Shown: positions 1 to 7,052, counted from the first letter of the stretch. The stretch: DNA of 49,162 nucleotides from an uncultured Gemmiger sp. (GCA_944388135.1 CALXHP010000010.1:1-49162), one strand, 5' to 3'. The notes: generated by a model not told the origin, from the sequence alone. Numbers and translations are program-made.

Positions 1-116
1 TGGATGGCGCCCCCGTACAGCAGCAGCTTTTCGGTCAGGGTGGTTTTACCGGCGTCGGGGTGCGAGATGATCGCAAAAGTCCGCCGGCTTTCAATTTGTT
101 CGCGCAATGATGGCAT
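1..116 (-). CDS. prfC: Peptide chain release factor 3, N-terminal fragment
   Basis: Only the first 38 codons lie in the window; the gene runs off the left edge. The fragment reads [20 protein letters not shown], which carries the P-loop (HPDAGKTT) of the translational GTPase RF3. RF3 is a cytosolic GTPase that recycles RF1/RF2 after peptide release. The [10 protein letters not shown] wording is typical of RF3 and separates it from EF-G and EF-Tu. The ATG is preceded by AAGGAG at 126-131, nine bases upstream. A candidate promoter lies at 212-240 on the same strand, so the leader would be about 90 bases. The family call is firm; the rest of the protein cannot be judged. Confidence 0.9.
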   Translation of the reverse strand, partial: MPSLREQIESRRTFAIISHPDAGKTTLTEKLLLYGGAI

Positions 117-145
117 GAAAACTGACTCCTTATTTCTTTACATAC

Positions 146-177
146 ATGTGACGGCATTCATAACGTGGATGTCACAT
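146..177 (-). other. Inverted repeat in the prfC leader
   Basis: ATGTGAC at 146-152 is matched by GTCACAT at 171-177, with an 18-base loop. The repeat lies between the candidate prfC promoter and its ribosome site, so it would be transcribed in the leader as a weak 7-bp stem. No T-run follows, so it is not a terminator. A protein operator is equally possible. Function unknown. Confidence 0.35.
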
Positions 178-211
178 CGGGGCACACTCCTCTAGAATAC
201 TAACGTACCCT

Positions 212-240
212 ATCATACATGGTTTTTTGCGGAATTGCAA
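212..240 (-). promoter_or_regulatory. Candidate sigma-A promoter of prfC
   Basis: On the minus strand TTGCAA (235-240) is followed after 17 bp by TATGAT (212-217). TTGCAA is its own reverse complement and is also the -35 box of the divergent promoter at 235-263. Confidence 0.55.
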
Positions 241-263
241 CGGGAAATTTCGCGTGGTATAAT
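235..263 (+). promoter_or_regulatory. Sigma-A promoter of the oxidoreductase gene
   Basis: TTGCAA (235-240), a 17-bp spacer and TATAAT (258-263), with a TG-n extension at 255-257. It ends 36 bases before the ATG at 300. Confidence 0.8.
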
Positions 264-299
264 CAAACCGACCTACAAAATCAACCGGGAGGGACCTTT

Positions 300-1280
300 A
301 TGCAGCCGTTACAACTGGCAATCCTGTCCACCAGCCGCATTGTGGACGAGTTTTTGCAGCATCTTTCCGAAATACCCGAAGTGTCGGTGCAGGCACTTTG
401 CTGCCGCCCCCAGAGTGGGGAAAAGGCCCGTGCCTGGGCCGAACAGCACGGCATCCCCCGGGTGTACACCGACGAAGAAACCTGCTACCGGGCAGGGGGC
501 TTTGAGGCGGTCTACATCGGCACCGCCAACCATCTGCATTACAGCGCCGCCAAACGGGCTTTGCAGGCCGGATACCACGTGATCCTGGAAAAGCCCTTCA
601 CCGGTACAGCCGCCCAGGCCCGGGAACTCTACGCCCTGGCCGACGAAAAAGGTGTGATGCTGCTGGAGGCCATCACGGTGTACTACCTGCCTCAGTTCGC
701 CTTTTTGCAGCGGGAACTGGCCAGGATTGGGCCGGTGCGGGGGGCCATGGCCAGCTTCTGCGCCCGCAGCCGCCGGTATGATGATTTTCTCCAGGGCATC
801 TGGAACACTACCTTTGACCCGGCCTGCCAGGGGGGCGCCCTCAATGATATGAACGTCTACAACCTCCACCTGCTGGTGGGGCTGCTGGGCGCACCCCAAA
901 AAGCGGAATACCGTGCCAGCCGGGCGGAAAACGGCATCGACACGGCGGGCCTGGCCCTGCTGGATTATGGGAACTTCACGGCCGCCGCCCTGGCCGCCAA
1001 GGACAGCGAGGGCATCAACGGTATGACGCTGCAAGGACCGGAAGGCCACCTGGTGGTGGAGGGCGGCACCAACGCCCTGCCCAGGGTGTACAGCGTGGTG
1101 GGAAAGGAACGCGGCGGCGGTACCCGCACCGACGGCCCCGCAGCGGACCGGTTCCGGATGGCCTATGAATTTGCCGAATTTGCCCGCATTCTGCGGGAAA
1201 AGGATACCGCCGCCGAAGCCGCGGCCCGGGCCCGGACCCTGGCGGTGATGGCCCTGCTGGATACCCTCCACCAGGGCTGA
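300..1280 (+). CDS. Gfo/Idh/MocA family NAD(P)-dependent oxidoreductase
   Basis: A 326-residue cytosolic dehydrogenase of the Gfo/Idh/MocA family, which oxidises or reduces sugars, inositols or similar polyols. The N-terminal third is a Rossmann fold beginning LAILSTSRIVDEF; its glycine-rich loop is poor in glycine for the family. The signature EKPF, with the conserved lysine, follows near residue 98 in VILEKPFTGTAAQA. The C-terminal half is the alpha/beta substrate domain. The ATG at 300 follows GGGAGGG; a longer in-frame start at 219 would lie upstream of the promoter at 235-263 and is rejected. It appears monocistronic. The substrate cannot be read from the sequence. Confidence 0.88.
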   Translation: MQPLQLAILSTSRIVDEFLQHLSEIPEVSVQALCCRPQSGEKARAWAEQHGIPRVYTDEETCYRAGGFEAVYIGTANHLHYSAAKRALQAGYHVILEKPFTGTAAQARELYALADEKGVMLLEAITVYYLPQFAFLQRELARIGPVRGAMASFCARSRRYDDFLQGIWNTTFDPACQGGALNDMNVYNLHLLVGLLGAPQKAEYRASRAENGIDTAGLALLDYGNFTAAALAAKDSEGINGMTLQGPEGHLVVEGGTNALPRVYSVVGKERGGGTRTDGPAADRFRMAYEFAEFARILREKDTAAEAAARARTLAVMALLDTLHQG

Positions 1281-1297
1281 TTTTCCCCGAAAGAGAT

Positions 1298-1327
1298 GTA
1301 TAAAATCTTTCTGCCCGTCCCACACTA
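1298..1327 (+). promoter_or_regulatory. Sigma-G-like (forespore) promoter upstream of the M23 gene
   Basis: GTATA (1298-1302), an 18-base spacer and CACACTA (1321-1327) match the Bacillus sigma-G consensus GnATR-N18-CATnMTA at all but one defined position. An alternative is a weak sigma-A -10, TATAAA at 1299-1304, without a good -35. The assignment rests on the consensus alone. Confidence 0.4.
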
Positions 1328-1365
1328 GGGGCATACACAAAATTTGCCGTAAAGGACGGGGGAAG

Positions 1366-2094
1366 ATGAACCATATCAAAGCATTTTTCAAGGAGAAGGG
1401 CCTCTACCTGTTCTGTCTGGCGCTGGTGTTTGCCGCTACGGCGGCGGGCATACTGGCGCTGCGCAGCGTCGTGAACAACATGTCGGAGCTTACACAGCTC
1501 CGCAAAGATGCGTTGCAGGAGGACAGCACATGGACGCAGCCCGATACCACCGTAGACAAACCGGCCACCGATGTGCCGAAACCCACTACCGCACCCTCAG
1601 CCGCGCCCTCTGCGCCGCCCTCCTCCTCTGGGGCGCAGTCCGAGTCTGCGGCTGCATCCGCCGAACCTGCCGTCACTGCCGCGCCGTCCGCGCAGCCTGC
1701 GGCCTCCTCGGCTTTCTGGCAGGAGAAGCCTCTGGCAGAATTCAGCGGTGAAGAGCTGGTCTACAGCGAGACGATGGGGGACTGGCGCACCCACAACGGC
1801 GCCGACTATGCCGTCAAGGCCGGGGAGGAAGTGAGCCCGGTCTGCGGCGGCACCGTGACGGCAGTCACCGAGGATGCCCTCTGGGGTACGGTGGTGGAGA
1901 TCACCGACCAGGATGAGGTGCTCTGGCGGTACTGCGGCCTGACCGATGTGAAGGTCAACCCCGGGGAAGGGGTCACCACCGGTACCACCCTGGGTAAGGT
2001 GGGCAGCATCCCGGCGGAGAGCAAGTCTCCCGCCCATGTCCACCTGGAATGCCTGAAAGAGGACGCCTATCAGGACCCGGAAAGCATGAAATAA
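1366..2094 (+). CDS. SpoIIQ-like membrane-anchored M23 (LytM) peptidase-domain protein
   Basis: 242 residues: a short basic cytoplasmic start, one membrane segment (about 13-33), a long Ala/Pro/Ser/Thr linker (about 55-115) and a C-terminal LytM/M23 domain (about 130-240). The zinc ligands of an active M23 enzyme are present: H143 and D147 in THNGADYA, and H224/H226 in HVHLE. Size, topology and the GDWRTHNG motif resemble SpoIIQ, the forespore half of the SpoIIQ-SpoIIIAH engulfment channel. In clostridia SpoIIQ often keeps the catalytic residues, as here. A general wall endopeptidase remains possible. The gene stands alone, with its own possible forespore promoter and a strong terminator. ATG follows GGGGGAAG. 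Confidence 0.7.
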   Translation: MNHIKAFFKEKGLYLFCLALVFAATAAGILALRSVVNNMSELTQLRKDALQEDSTWTQPDTTVDKPATDVPKPTTAPSAAPSAPPSSSGAQSESAAASAEPAVTAAPSAQPAASSAFWQEKPLAEFSGEELVYSETMGDWRTHNGADYAVKAGEEVSPVCGGTVTAVTEDALWGTVVEITDQDEVLWRYCGLTDVKVNPGEGVTTGTTLGKVGSIPAESKSPAHVHLECLKEDAYQDPESMK

Positions 2095-2095
2095 A

Positions 2096-2131
2096 AAATT
2101 CCCTCCGCCCAGCCGGGCGGGGGGATTTTTG
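2096..2131. terminator. Bidirectional intrinsic terminator
   Basis: CCCTCCGCCC (2101-2110) pairs with GGGCGGGGGG (2115-2124) around a 4-base loop, with A-rich DNA on the left and ATTTTTG on the right. It serves the M23 gene and the convergent ATPase gene. Confidence 0.85.
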
Positions 2132-2133
2132 TA

Positions 2134-3999
2134 TTACCGGTAGGATTTTACGTTGAGCATCCGGGTGGCGTTGAGAACGGCCAGCACCATGACGCCCACA
2201 TCGGCAAAGACGGCCCACCACATGTTGGCCACGCCCACAGCGCTGAGGAGCAGGCAGAGGGCCTTGACCCCCAGGGCAAAGACGATGTTCTGGTAGACAA
2301 TGGTCATACACTTGCGGGCAATCCGCATGGACAGGCCAATCTTGGCCGGGTCGTCGTCCATCAGCACCACGTCGGCGGCCTCGATGGCGGCGTCGCTGCC
2401 CAGGGCACCCATGGCAATGCCGATGTCGGCCCGCATGAGCACCGGGGCGTCGTTGATGCCGTCCCCGGCAAAGACCAGCATCTTGTCAGCAGGTTTGGAG
2501 GCGAGCAGCGTTTCCACCTGCTGGACCTTGTCGGCAGGCAGCAGCCCGGCGTGCACTTCGTCGATGCCCAGCCGGTCGGCCACCTTGTCTGCCACGGCGG
2601 GGCTGTCGCCGGTGAGCATGACGGTGCGGACGCCCTGGCGGCGCAGATCCTCCATGGCTGCTGCGGCGGTGGGTTTCTCCTCATCGGAGATCAGAATGGA
2701 CCCCAGGAACCGCCCGTCCCGTGCCACATAGACAATGCTGCCGGCGCCGTCATCGGCGGTGTAGGGGATGCCGTTGGATTCCATCAGGCGGGCGTTGCCG
2801 GCCAGTACCACCTGGCCGTCCACCAGGGTGCGCACACCCTGGCCGGCGATCTCCCGGGCGTCGGCCGCCCGGCGGGCATCGGCTCCGGGGCAGGCCTCCC
2901 GCAGGCTCTTGCTGATGGGATGGCTGGAAAAACGTTCCGCCAGGGCAGCGGTTTCCAGCAATTCCTTTTCGGTCACACCCTCGGCCGGGGTGACCCGGGT
3001 CACCGCAAAGACGCCCTTGGTCAGGGTGCCGGTCTTGTCAAAGGCAGCAACGCCGGTATGGGAGAGTGCCTCCAGATAGTTGCCGCCCTTGACCAGGATG
3101 CCGCAGCGGGAAGCGCCGCCGATGCCCCCGAAGAAGGTCAGGGGAATGGAGATGACCAGGGCGCAGGGGCAGCTGATGACCAGGAAGGTCAGAGCCCGCA
3201 GAACCCAGACGGTCCAGCCGCCGCCCAGCACCAGCGGGGGCAGAATGGCCAGAACCAGGGCCGCCAGGCAGACGGCGGGGGTGTACCAGTGGGCAAATTT
3301 GGTGATGAAATTTTCCACCCTGGCCTTTTTCAAGCTGGAATTTTCCACCAGGTCCAGGATCTTGGCCACGGTGGATTCGTCGTAAGCCCGGGTGGTGGTG
3401 ATGCGCAGCAGGCTGTCCTCGTTGACGCAGCCGCTGATGACGTCATCCCCGGGGCGGACAGTGCGGGGGCGGCTCTCACCGGTGAGGGCCGCCGTATTCA
3501 GGGTGCTCTCGCCGCTGAGGACCGTGCCGTCGATGGGAATTTTCTCCCCGGGACGTACCACGATCACCGAACCCACGGCCACCTCGTCGGGGTCCACGAC
3601 GGACACGCTGCCGTCGGCCCCCTCCAGGTTGGCACTGTCGGGGCGGATGTCCATCAGGTCGCTGATGCTGCGGCGGCTTTTGCCCACAGCGTAACTCTGG
3701 AACAGCTCGCCGATCTGGTAGAACAGCATGACCGCCACACCCTCGGCGTATTCGCCGCAGCCCATGGCGCCCACGGTGGCCACCGCCATCAGAAAGTTTT
3801 CATCAAATACTTCGCCGCCCCGGATGCCCAGCACGGCCTTGCGCAGCACATCGTAGCCGATCACCAGATAAGGCACCAGCCAGATTATGAGCTGAGCGTA
3901 CCAGGGCAGGGAAAGAAAATGCAGCGCCACAGCGGCGCACAAAGTCAGCACCGCGGCCAGGATAATGCGCCGCAGTGTTTTTTTCTGCTTTTTTGTCAT
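2134..3999 (-). CDS. Heavy-metal (Zn/Cd/Pb-type) P1B-ATPase exporter
   Basis: A 621-residue membrane ATPase that exports divalent soft metals. All P-type landmarks are present: TGES (173-176), the CPC metal site in the membrane (SCPCAL, 277-279), the phosphorylated aspartate D321 in DKTGTLT, the P1B-specific HP (360-361) and GDGIND (512-517). The last membrane helix carries ADVG...NATRML, as in ZntA/CadA, pointing to Zn/Cd/Pb rather than Cu. There is no N-terminal metal-binding domain; the next gene upstream encodes one as a separate protein. It is the last gene of a three-gene operon with an ArsR/SmtB regulator. Family call is firm; the exact metal is inferred. Confidence 0.95.
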   Translation of the reverse strand: MTKKQKKTLRRIILAAVLTLCAAVALHFLSLPWYAQLIIWLVPYLVIGYDVLRKAVLGIRGGEVFDENFLMAVATVGAMGCGEYAEGVAVMLFYQIGELFQSYAVGKSRRSISDLMDIRPDSANLEGADGSVSVVDPDEVAVGSVIVVRPGEKIPIDGTVLSGESTLNTAALTGESRPRTVRPGDDVISGCVNEDSLLRITTTRAYDESTVAKILDLVENSSLKKARVENFITKFAHWYTPAVCLAALVLAILPPLVLGGGWTVWVLRALTFLVISCPCALVISIPLTFFGGIGGASRCGILVKGGNYLEALSHTGVAAFDKTGTLTKGVFAVTRVTPAEGVTEKELLETAALAERFSSHPISKSLREACPGADARRAADAREIAGQGVRTLVDGQVVLAGNARLMESNGIPYTADDGAGSIVYVARDGRFLGSILISDEEKPTAAAAMEDLRRQGVRTVMLTGDSPAVADKVADRLGIDEVHAGLLPADKVQQVETLLASKPADKMLVFAGDGINDAPVLMRADIGIAMGALGSDAAIEAADVVLMDDDPAKIGLSMRIARKCMTIVYQNIVFALGVKALCLLLSAVGVANMWWAVFADVGVMVLAVLNATRMLNVKSYR

Positions 4000-4038
4000 G
4001 GAAAGGATGCCTCCGTCCGGCAGGAAATGGTCCCCGGG

Positions 4039-4254
4039 TTACAGTTCGATCTCGAAGTCCGGCTCGATCTTCTTGGCCGTGCGCACGGCCTGCTGCACAA
4101 TCTCGTCAAACCGGGCGTCATCAGCCACCAGCAGCATCTTCTGGGTCATAAAGCTGACGCTGGCGTTCTCCACCCCGGGCAGCGCCTTGACGGCGGTCTC
4201 AATTTTGGCGGCACAGTTGGCGCAATCCACTTCGATCTTGAATTTCTTCTGCAT
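4039..4254 (-). CDS. Stand-alone HMA-domain metal-binding protein
   Basis: 71 residues forming one heavy-metal-associated domain. The metal loop is DCANCAAKIE, with the two cysteines in CxxC spacing and an acidic residue directly before them, as in the N-terminal domains of Zn/Cd ATPases. It lies 39 bases upstream of an ATPase that lacks this domain, so it probably supplies the missing domain as a free cytosolic chaperone or regulatory subunit. GTGAGG precedes the ATG by about nine bases. Its role is inferred from family and context. Confidence 0.9.
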   Translation of the reverse strand: MQKKFKIEVDCANCAAKIETAVKALPGVENASVSFMTQKMLLVADDARFDEIVQQAVRTAKKIEPDFEIEL

Positions 4255-4284
4255 AATATACTACCTCACTTTATGAATATCGGA

Positions 4285-4647
4285 TTATTCTTCCACGTGT
4301 TCCATACCCAGGGCAATCATGGTGCGCACGTGGTCGTCGTCCAGGGAATAGTAGATGGCCTTGCCCTCCCGGCGGAACTTCACCAGCTTGCTGGTTTTCA
4401 GCAGCCGCAGCTGATGACTCACCGCACTCTGGGAAAGCCCCACTACCTGGGCAATATCGTTGACGCAGAGCTCGCTTTCAAACAGGGCGTACAGGATCTT
4501 GATGCGGGTGGTATCGCCGAACACTCGGAACAGCTCGGCCAGGTCGTAAAGAATCTCGTCACCGGGCAGATCGTCCTGCAATTTTTGCAGGGCCTGTTCG
4601 TCCAGGGTCTGGCCTTCCGCCGGGGGAAGGAAATCGCGTGACACCAT
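4285..4647 (-). CDS. ArsR/SmtB family metal-responsive repressor
   Basis: 120 residues with a winged-helix fold (LCVNDIAQVVGLSQSAVSHQ is the recognition region). The C-terminal helix ends DDDHVRTMIALGMEHVEE, which fits the SmtB/CzrA alpha-5 zinc site DxHx10HxxE exactly. Of the CadC-type alpha-3 cysteine motif ELCVCDL only one cysteine remains (ELCVNDI), so a zinc sensor is more likely than a Cd/Pb sensor. It heads the efflux operon and should repress it until metal binds. An ATG at 4656 overlaps the AAAGGA ribosome site, so the ATG at 4647 is preferred. Confidence 0.93.
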   Translation of the reverse strand: MVSRDFLPPAEGQTLDEQALQKLQDDLPGDEILYDLAELFRVFGDTTRIKILYALFESELCVNDIAQVVGLSQSAVSHQLRLLKTSKLVKFRREGKAIYYSLDDDHVRTMIALGMEHVEE

Positions 4648-4661
4648 AGAAAACATCCTTT

Positions 4662-4709
4662 CATATGTTTATTTGTTCATATGATACACCCGAAGGCCGC
4701 CTCTGTCAA
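4662..4709 (-). promoter_or_regulatory. Promoter and candidate operator of the metal-efflux operon
   Basis: TTGACA (4704-4709), a 17-bp spacer and TATCAT (4681-4686) on the minus strand. Two copies of CATATG, at 4678-4683 and 4662-4667, straddle the end of the -10 box and the start site, as expected for an ArsR-family operator. The two arms can also be read as direct CATATGAA repeats. Confidence 0.75.
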
Positions 4710-4720
4710 GAGCAAAAAGA

Positions 4721-4750
4721 AAAATCCCCGCATTTCTGCGGGGAAAAATC
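4721..4750 (-). terminator. Intrinsic terminator of the 4756-5106 gene
   Basis: CCCCGC (4726-4731) and GCGGGG (4738-4743) around a 6-base loop, followed on the minus strand by a T-run (4721-4725 and beyond). Confidence 0.8.
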
Positions 4751-4755
4751 TTGTT

Positions 4756-5106
4756 TTATTGGGGCGGCACAAAACCCGGTTCCCCGGGCAGAATCACGCC
4801 GCTCTGCTCCAGCATCCGGCGGAATTCCTCCTCGGGCATCTCAAAGATCACTTCTTTGATCATGGCCGGTTCGTGTACCAGGATCTTCCAGGGGGCGCCG
4901 TCGGGCTGCTGCAGGAACAGAATGCCCGATACCTGCCCCAGGCCCCGGATGCCTTCGTCGGCCCAGAACGCGGGGGAGGGGGTCACATAGTAGTGGTCCA
5001 CCATCCGTCCGTCGGCAAAATCATGCTCAATGGCGGCGGGCAGTTCGCCCTCCGCCTGCTCCGACTTGTACTGCAAATGCAGGTTGGTAAAATCCGCAGC
5101 GGTCAT
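4756..5106 (-). CDS. Hypothetical protein, 116 residues
   Basis: I do not recognise a family. The protein is acidic, soluble and without signal or membrane segment. It is rich in aromatic residues in the middle (HYYVTPSPAFWADEG) and ends GEPGFVPPQ. A perfect AAAGGAGG precedes the ATG and a strong terminator follows, so it is a real gene. It lies 26 bases downstream of the uracil permease gene on the same strand and may be transcribed from it. Confidence 0.75.
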   Translation of the reverse strand: MTAADFTNLHLQYKSEQAEGELPAAIEHDFADGRMVDHYYVTPSPAFWADEGIRGLGQVSGILFLQQPDGAPWKILVHEPAMIKEVIFEMPEEEFRRMLEQSGVILPGEPGFVPPQ

Positions 5107-5132
5107 AGCCAGGCCTCCTTTTGTTGGTGAGA

Positions 5133-6464
5133 TCAGACGCGCAGGCTGGCACCTTCGCCATCGTTGGTGCCCTCGTCAAATTCATAGTCGTTGCCGGGCA
5201 GAATGGCGTTGAGCAGAATGCCGGCAATGGCGGCGATGGCCAGGCCGGAAAGGTTCACGTCCATGCCCGCCACAGTGAAGGTGATGCCGCCCACCGAGTC
5301 AAAGCCCAGGGCGCAGACCAGAATAACGGCGGCGATGATCAGGTTGCGGGAATTGGTGAAGTCCACCTTGTTTTCCACCACGTTGCGCACACCGATGGCG
5401 GAGATCATGCCGTAGAGCACGAAGCTGATGCCGCCCACAATGCCGGTGGGGATGGTGTTGATGATGGCCTCAAACTTGGGGCAGAAGCTCAGCACCAGGG
5501 CAAAGACGGCGGCGATGCGGATGACCAGGGGATCGTAGATCTTGGTCAGGGCCAGCACGCCGGTGTTTTCGCCGTAGGTGGTGTTGGCGGGGCCGCCCAG
5601 CAGACCGGCCATGGTGGTGGCCAGGCCGTCGCCCAGCAGGGTGCGGTTCAGGCCCGGGTCACGGATGTAGTTCTTGCCGGTGGTGGCGCTGATGGCGGCA
5701 ATGTCGCCGATGTGCTCCATCATGGTGGCCAGGGCGATGGGCACGATGGTGAAGATGGCGCTGATGAAGGTCTCGCTGCCGTCAATGGCAAACAGGCCCA
5801 TGGAGTCTTTGTGCAGCGGGATGCCGAACCAGTCGGCTTCCGCAATGGCCGCAAAGTCCACGGCGCCGGTGACCAGCGCCACGGCGTAGGCTACCAGCAC
5901 GCCGATGAGGATGGGCAGGATCTTGACCATACCCTTGCCCCAGATGTTGCAGATGATGACGGTGGCCAGCGCCACAAAGGCCAGCAGCCAGTTGCTCTGG
6001 CAGTTGGTGATGGCGCTGGGAGCCAGGATCAGGCCGATGGCGATGATGATGGGACCGGTGACCACCGGCGGGAAGAACTTCATCATCCGGCGGATACCGA
6101 ACGCCGTGATGAGGAAGCTGAACAGTACGTAGACCAGACCGGAGAAAGCCACCGCCGCGCAGGCGTAGGGCAGATTCTCCGGATTGGCGCCGTCGTTGCT
6201 CACGATGGTGAAGCCGCCCAGGTAGGCAAAGCTGGAACCCAGGAAAGCGGGAACCTTGCCCTTGCACAAAAAGTGGAACAGCAGTGTGCCCAGACCGGCG
6301 CACAGCAGCGTGGTGCTGACGCTCAGGCCGGTCAGCAGGGGCACCAGCACGGTGGCGCCGAACATGGCAAACATGTGCTGGGCACCCAGAATCAGCATCT
6401 TGGGGGTACCCAGTTCCCGGGCATCATAAATGCCCTTGGAATAATCGATCGTTTTTTCGCTCAT
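5133..6464 (-). CDS. uraA: Uracil/NCS2 family permease
   Basis: A 443-residue polytopic inner-membrane protein of the NCS2 (nucleobase-ascorbate) family, which imports uracil with a proton. The family signature GGPANTTYGENTGVLALT, with the substrate-site glutamate and the asparagine-rich stretch, is present, and NTTYGEN is the wording of uracil permeases rather than xanthine or urate carriers. Length fits the family. An ATG at 6470 abuts the AGGAGG (6471-6476), so the ATG at 6464, six bases away, is the start. A terminator hairpin lies in the leader at 6498-6528, suggesting control by attenuation. A xanthine permease is the main alternative. Confidence 0.92.
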   Translation of the reverse strand: MSEKTIDYSKGIYDARELGTPKMLILGAQHMFAMFGATVLVPLLTGLSVSTTLLCAGLGTLLFHFLCKGKVPAFLGSSFAYLGGFTIVSNDGANPENLPYACAAVAFSGLVYVLFSFLITAFGIRRMMKFFPPVVTGPIIIAIGLILAPSAITNCQSNWLLAFVALATVIICNIWGKGMVKILPILIGVLVAYAVALVTGAVDFAAIAEADWFGIPLHKDSMGLFAIDGSETFISAIFTIVPIALATMMEHIGDIAAISATTGKNYIRDPGLNRTLLGDGLATTMAGLLGGPANTTYGENTGVLALTKIYDPLVIRIAAVFALVLSFCPKFEAIINTIPTGIVGGISFVLYGMISAIGVRNVVENKVDFTNSRNLIIAAVILVCALGFDSVGGITFTVAGMDVNLSGLAIAAIAGILLNAILPGNDYEFDEGTNDGEGASLRV

Positions 6465-6497
6465 GACCATCCTCCTGTAATTCGATTGTCCTGCCGC

Positions 6498-6528
6498 AAA
6501 AAAGGAAGCCGGTCCCAGGACCGCTTCC
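6498..6528 (-). terminator. Intrinsic terminator inside the uraA leader (attenuator candidate)
   Basis: On the minus strand GGAAGCGGTC (6528-6519) folds back on GACC (6514-6511) and GCTTCC (6509-6504), with one bulged base, and runs straight into six T residues (6503-6498). The hairpin lies between the promoter (6543-6571) and the ribosome site (6471-6476), so it can only affect the permease gene. Confidence 0.75.
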
Positions 6529-6542
6529 CTCTCGCAAATTCC

Positions 6543-6571
6543 AGTATAGCGGGTTTGGCCGCAAAAGGCAA
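6543..6571 (-). promoter_or_regulatory. Promoter of uraA
   Basis: TTGCCT (6566-6571), a 17-bp spacer and TATACT (6543-6548) on the minus strand. The start site should be near 6535, about eight bases before the leader hairpin. Confidence 0.65.
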
Positions 6572-6596
6572 GGCCGGCGGGGAAAAAGCCTGTCTC

Positions 6597-6625
6597 TTGC
6601 AATCCGCCACGGGGCCCGGTATAAT
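6597..6625 (+). promoter_or_regulatory. Promoter of the FlK-type thioesterase gene
   Basis: TTGCAA (6597-6602), a 17-bp spacer and TATAAT (6620-6625). It stands back to back with the uraA promoter. Confidence 0.8.
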
Positions 6626-6656
6626 AAAAGGAAAACGGAAAAAGGGGAAATGGCAG

Positions 6657-7049
6657 ATGTTGGAACCGGGCATCAAGGGGCATGCGGCGCTGCGTGTCAC
6701 CACTGAAAACACCGCAAAAGCGCTGGGCAGCGGGGAGCTGCCGGTGCTGGCCACCCCGGCGGTGGCGGCGCTGATCGAAAAAGCCTGCTGGAAGTCGGTG
6801 GCCCAGGAACTGGATATGGGGACCGGCACGGTGGGAACCAGTCTTTCGCTGGCCCATACGGCGCCCACACCCATCGGGATGGTGGTCTACTGTGATTGCG
6901 AGCTGACCGCCGTGGCGGACCGCCGGCTGACTTTCACGGCGCGGGTCTACGACGATGTAAGCGAGGTGGCCCATGCCACCCATGAGCGGTACATTGTGGA
7001 CAATGACCGCTTTACCCATAAGGCGTCGGCCAAGCTCAACGCCGACTGA
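6657..7049 (+). CDS. FlK-type hot-dog thioesterase
   Basis: 130 residues with a hot-dog fold of the fluoroacetyl-CoA thioesterase (FlK) family, cytosolic acyl-CoA hydrolases. The catalytic residues of FlK (Thr42, Glu50, His76) have counterparts at T33, E41 and H67 with exactly the same spacing (8 and 26 residues), in LATPAVAALIEKA and SLAHTAPTP. In Firmicutes such proteins are usually housekeeping acyl-CoA thioesterases of unknown substrate, and nothing here suggests fluoroacetate. ATG follows AGGGGA. The gene is monocistronic, with its own promoter and a downstream hairpin. Confidence 0.85.
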   Translation: MLEPGIKGHAALRVTTENTAKALGSGELPVLATPAVAALIEKACWKSVAQELDMGTGTVGTSLSLAHTAPTPIGMVVYCDCELTAVADRRLTFTARVYDDVSEVAHATHERYIVDNDRFTHKASAKLNAD

Positions 7050-7052
7050 ACC

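Noticed and set aside
219-299. Longer N-terminus for the oxidoreductase
   Set aside because: It would start upstream of the promoter at 235-263, and the extra residues do not belong to the Rossmann fold.
2551-4641. 696-codon open frame opposite the metal operon
   Set aside because: It spans three real genes on the other strand, has a His/Gly/Gln-rich composition typical of antisense GC-rich DNA, and no ribosome site.
5121-7049. 642-codon plus-strand frame across uraA
   Set aside because: Only its last 130 codons, from 6657, are a real gene; the rest is antisense to the permease and full of Gly, Asp, Gln and His.
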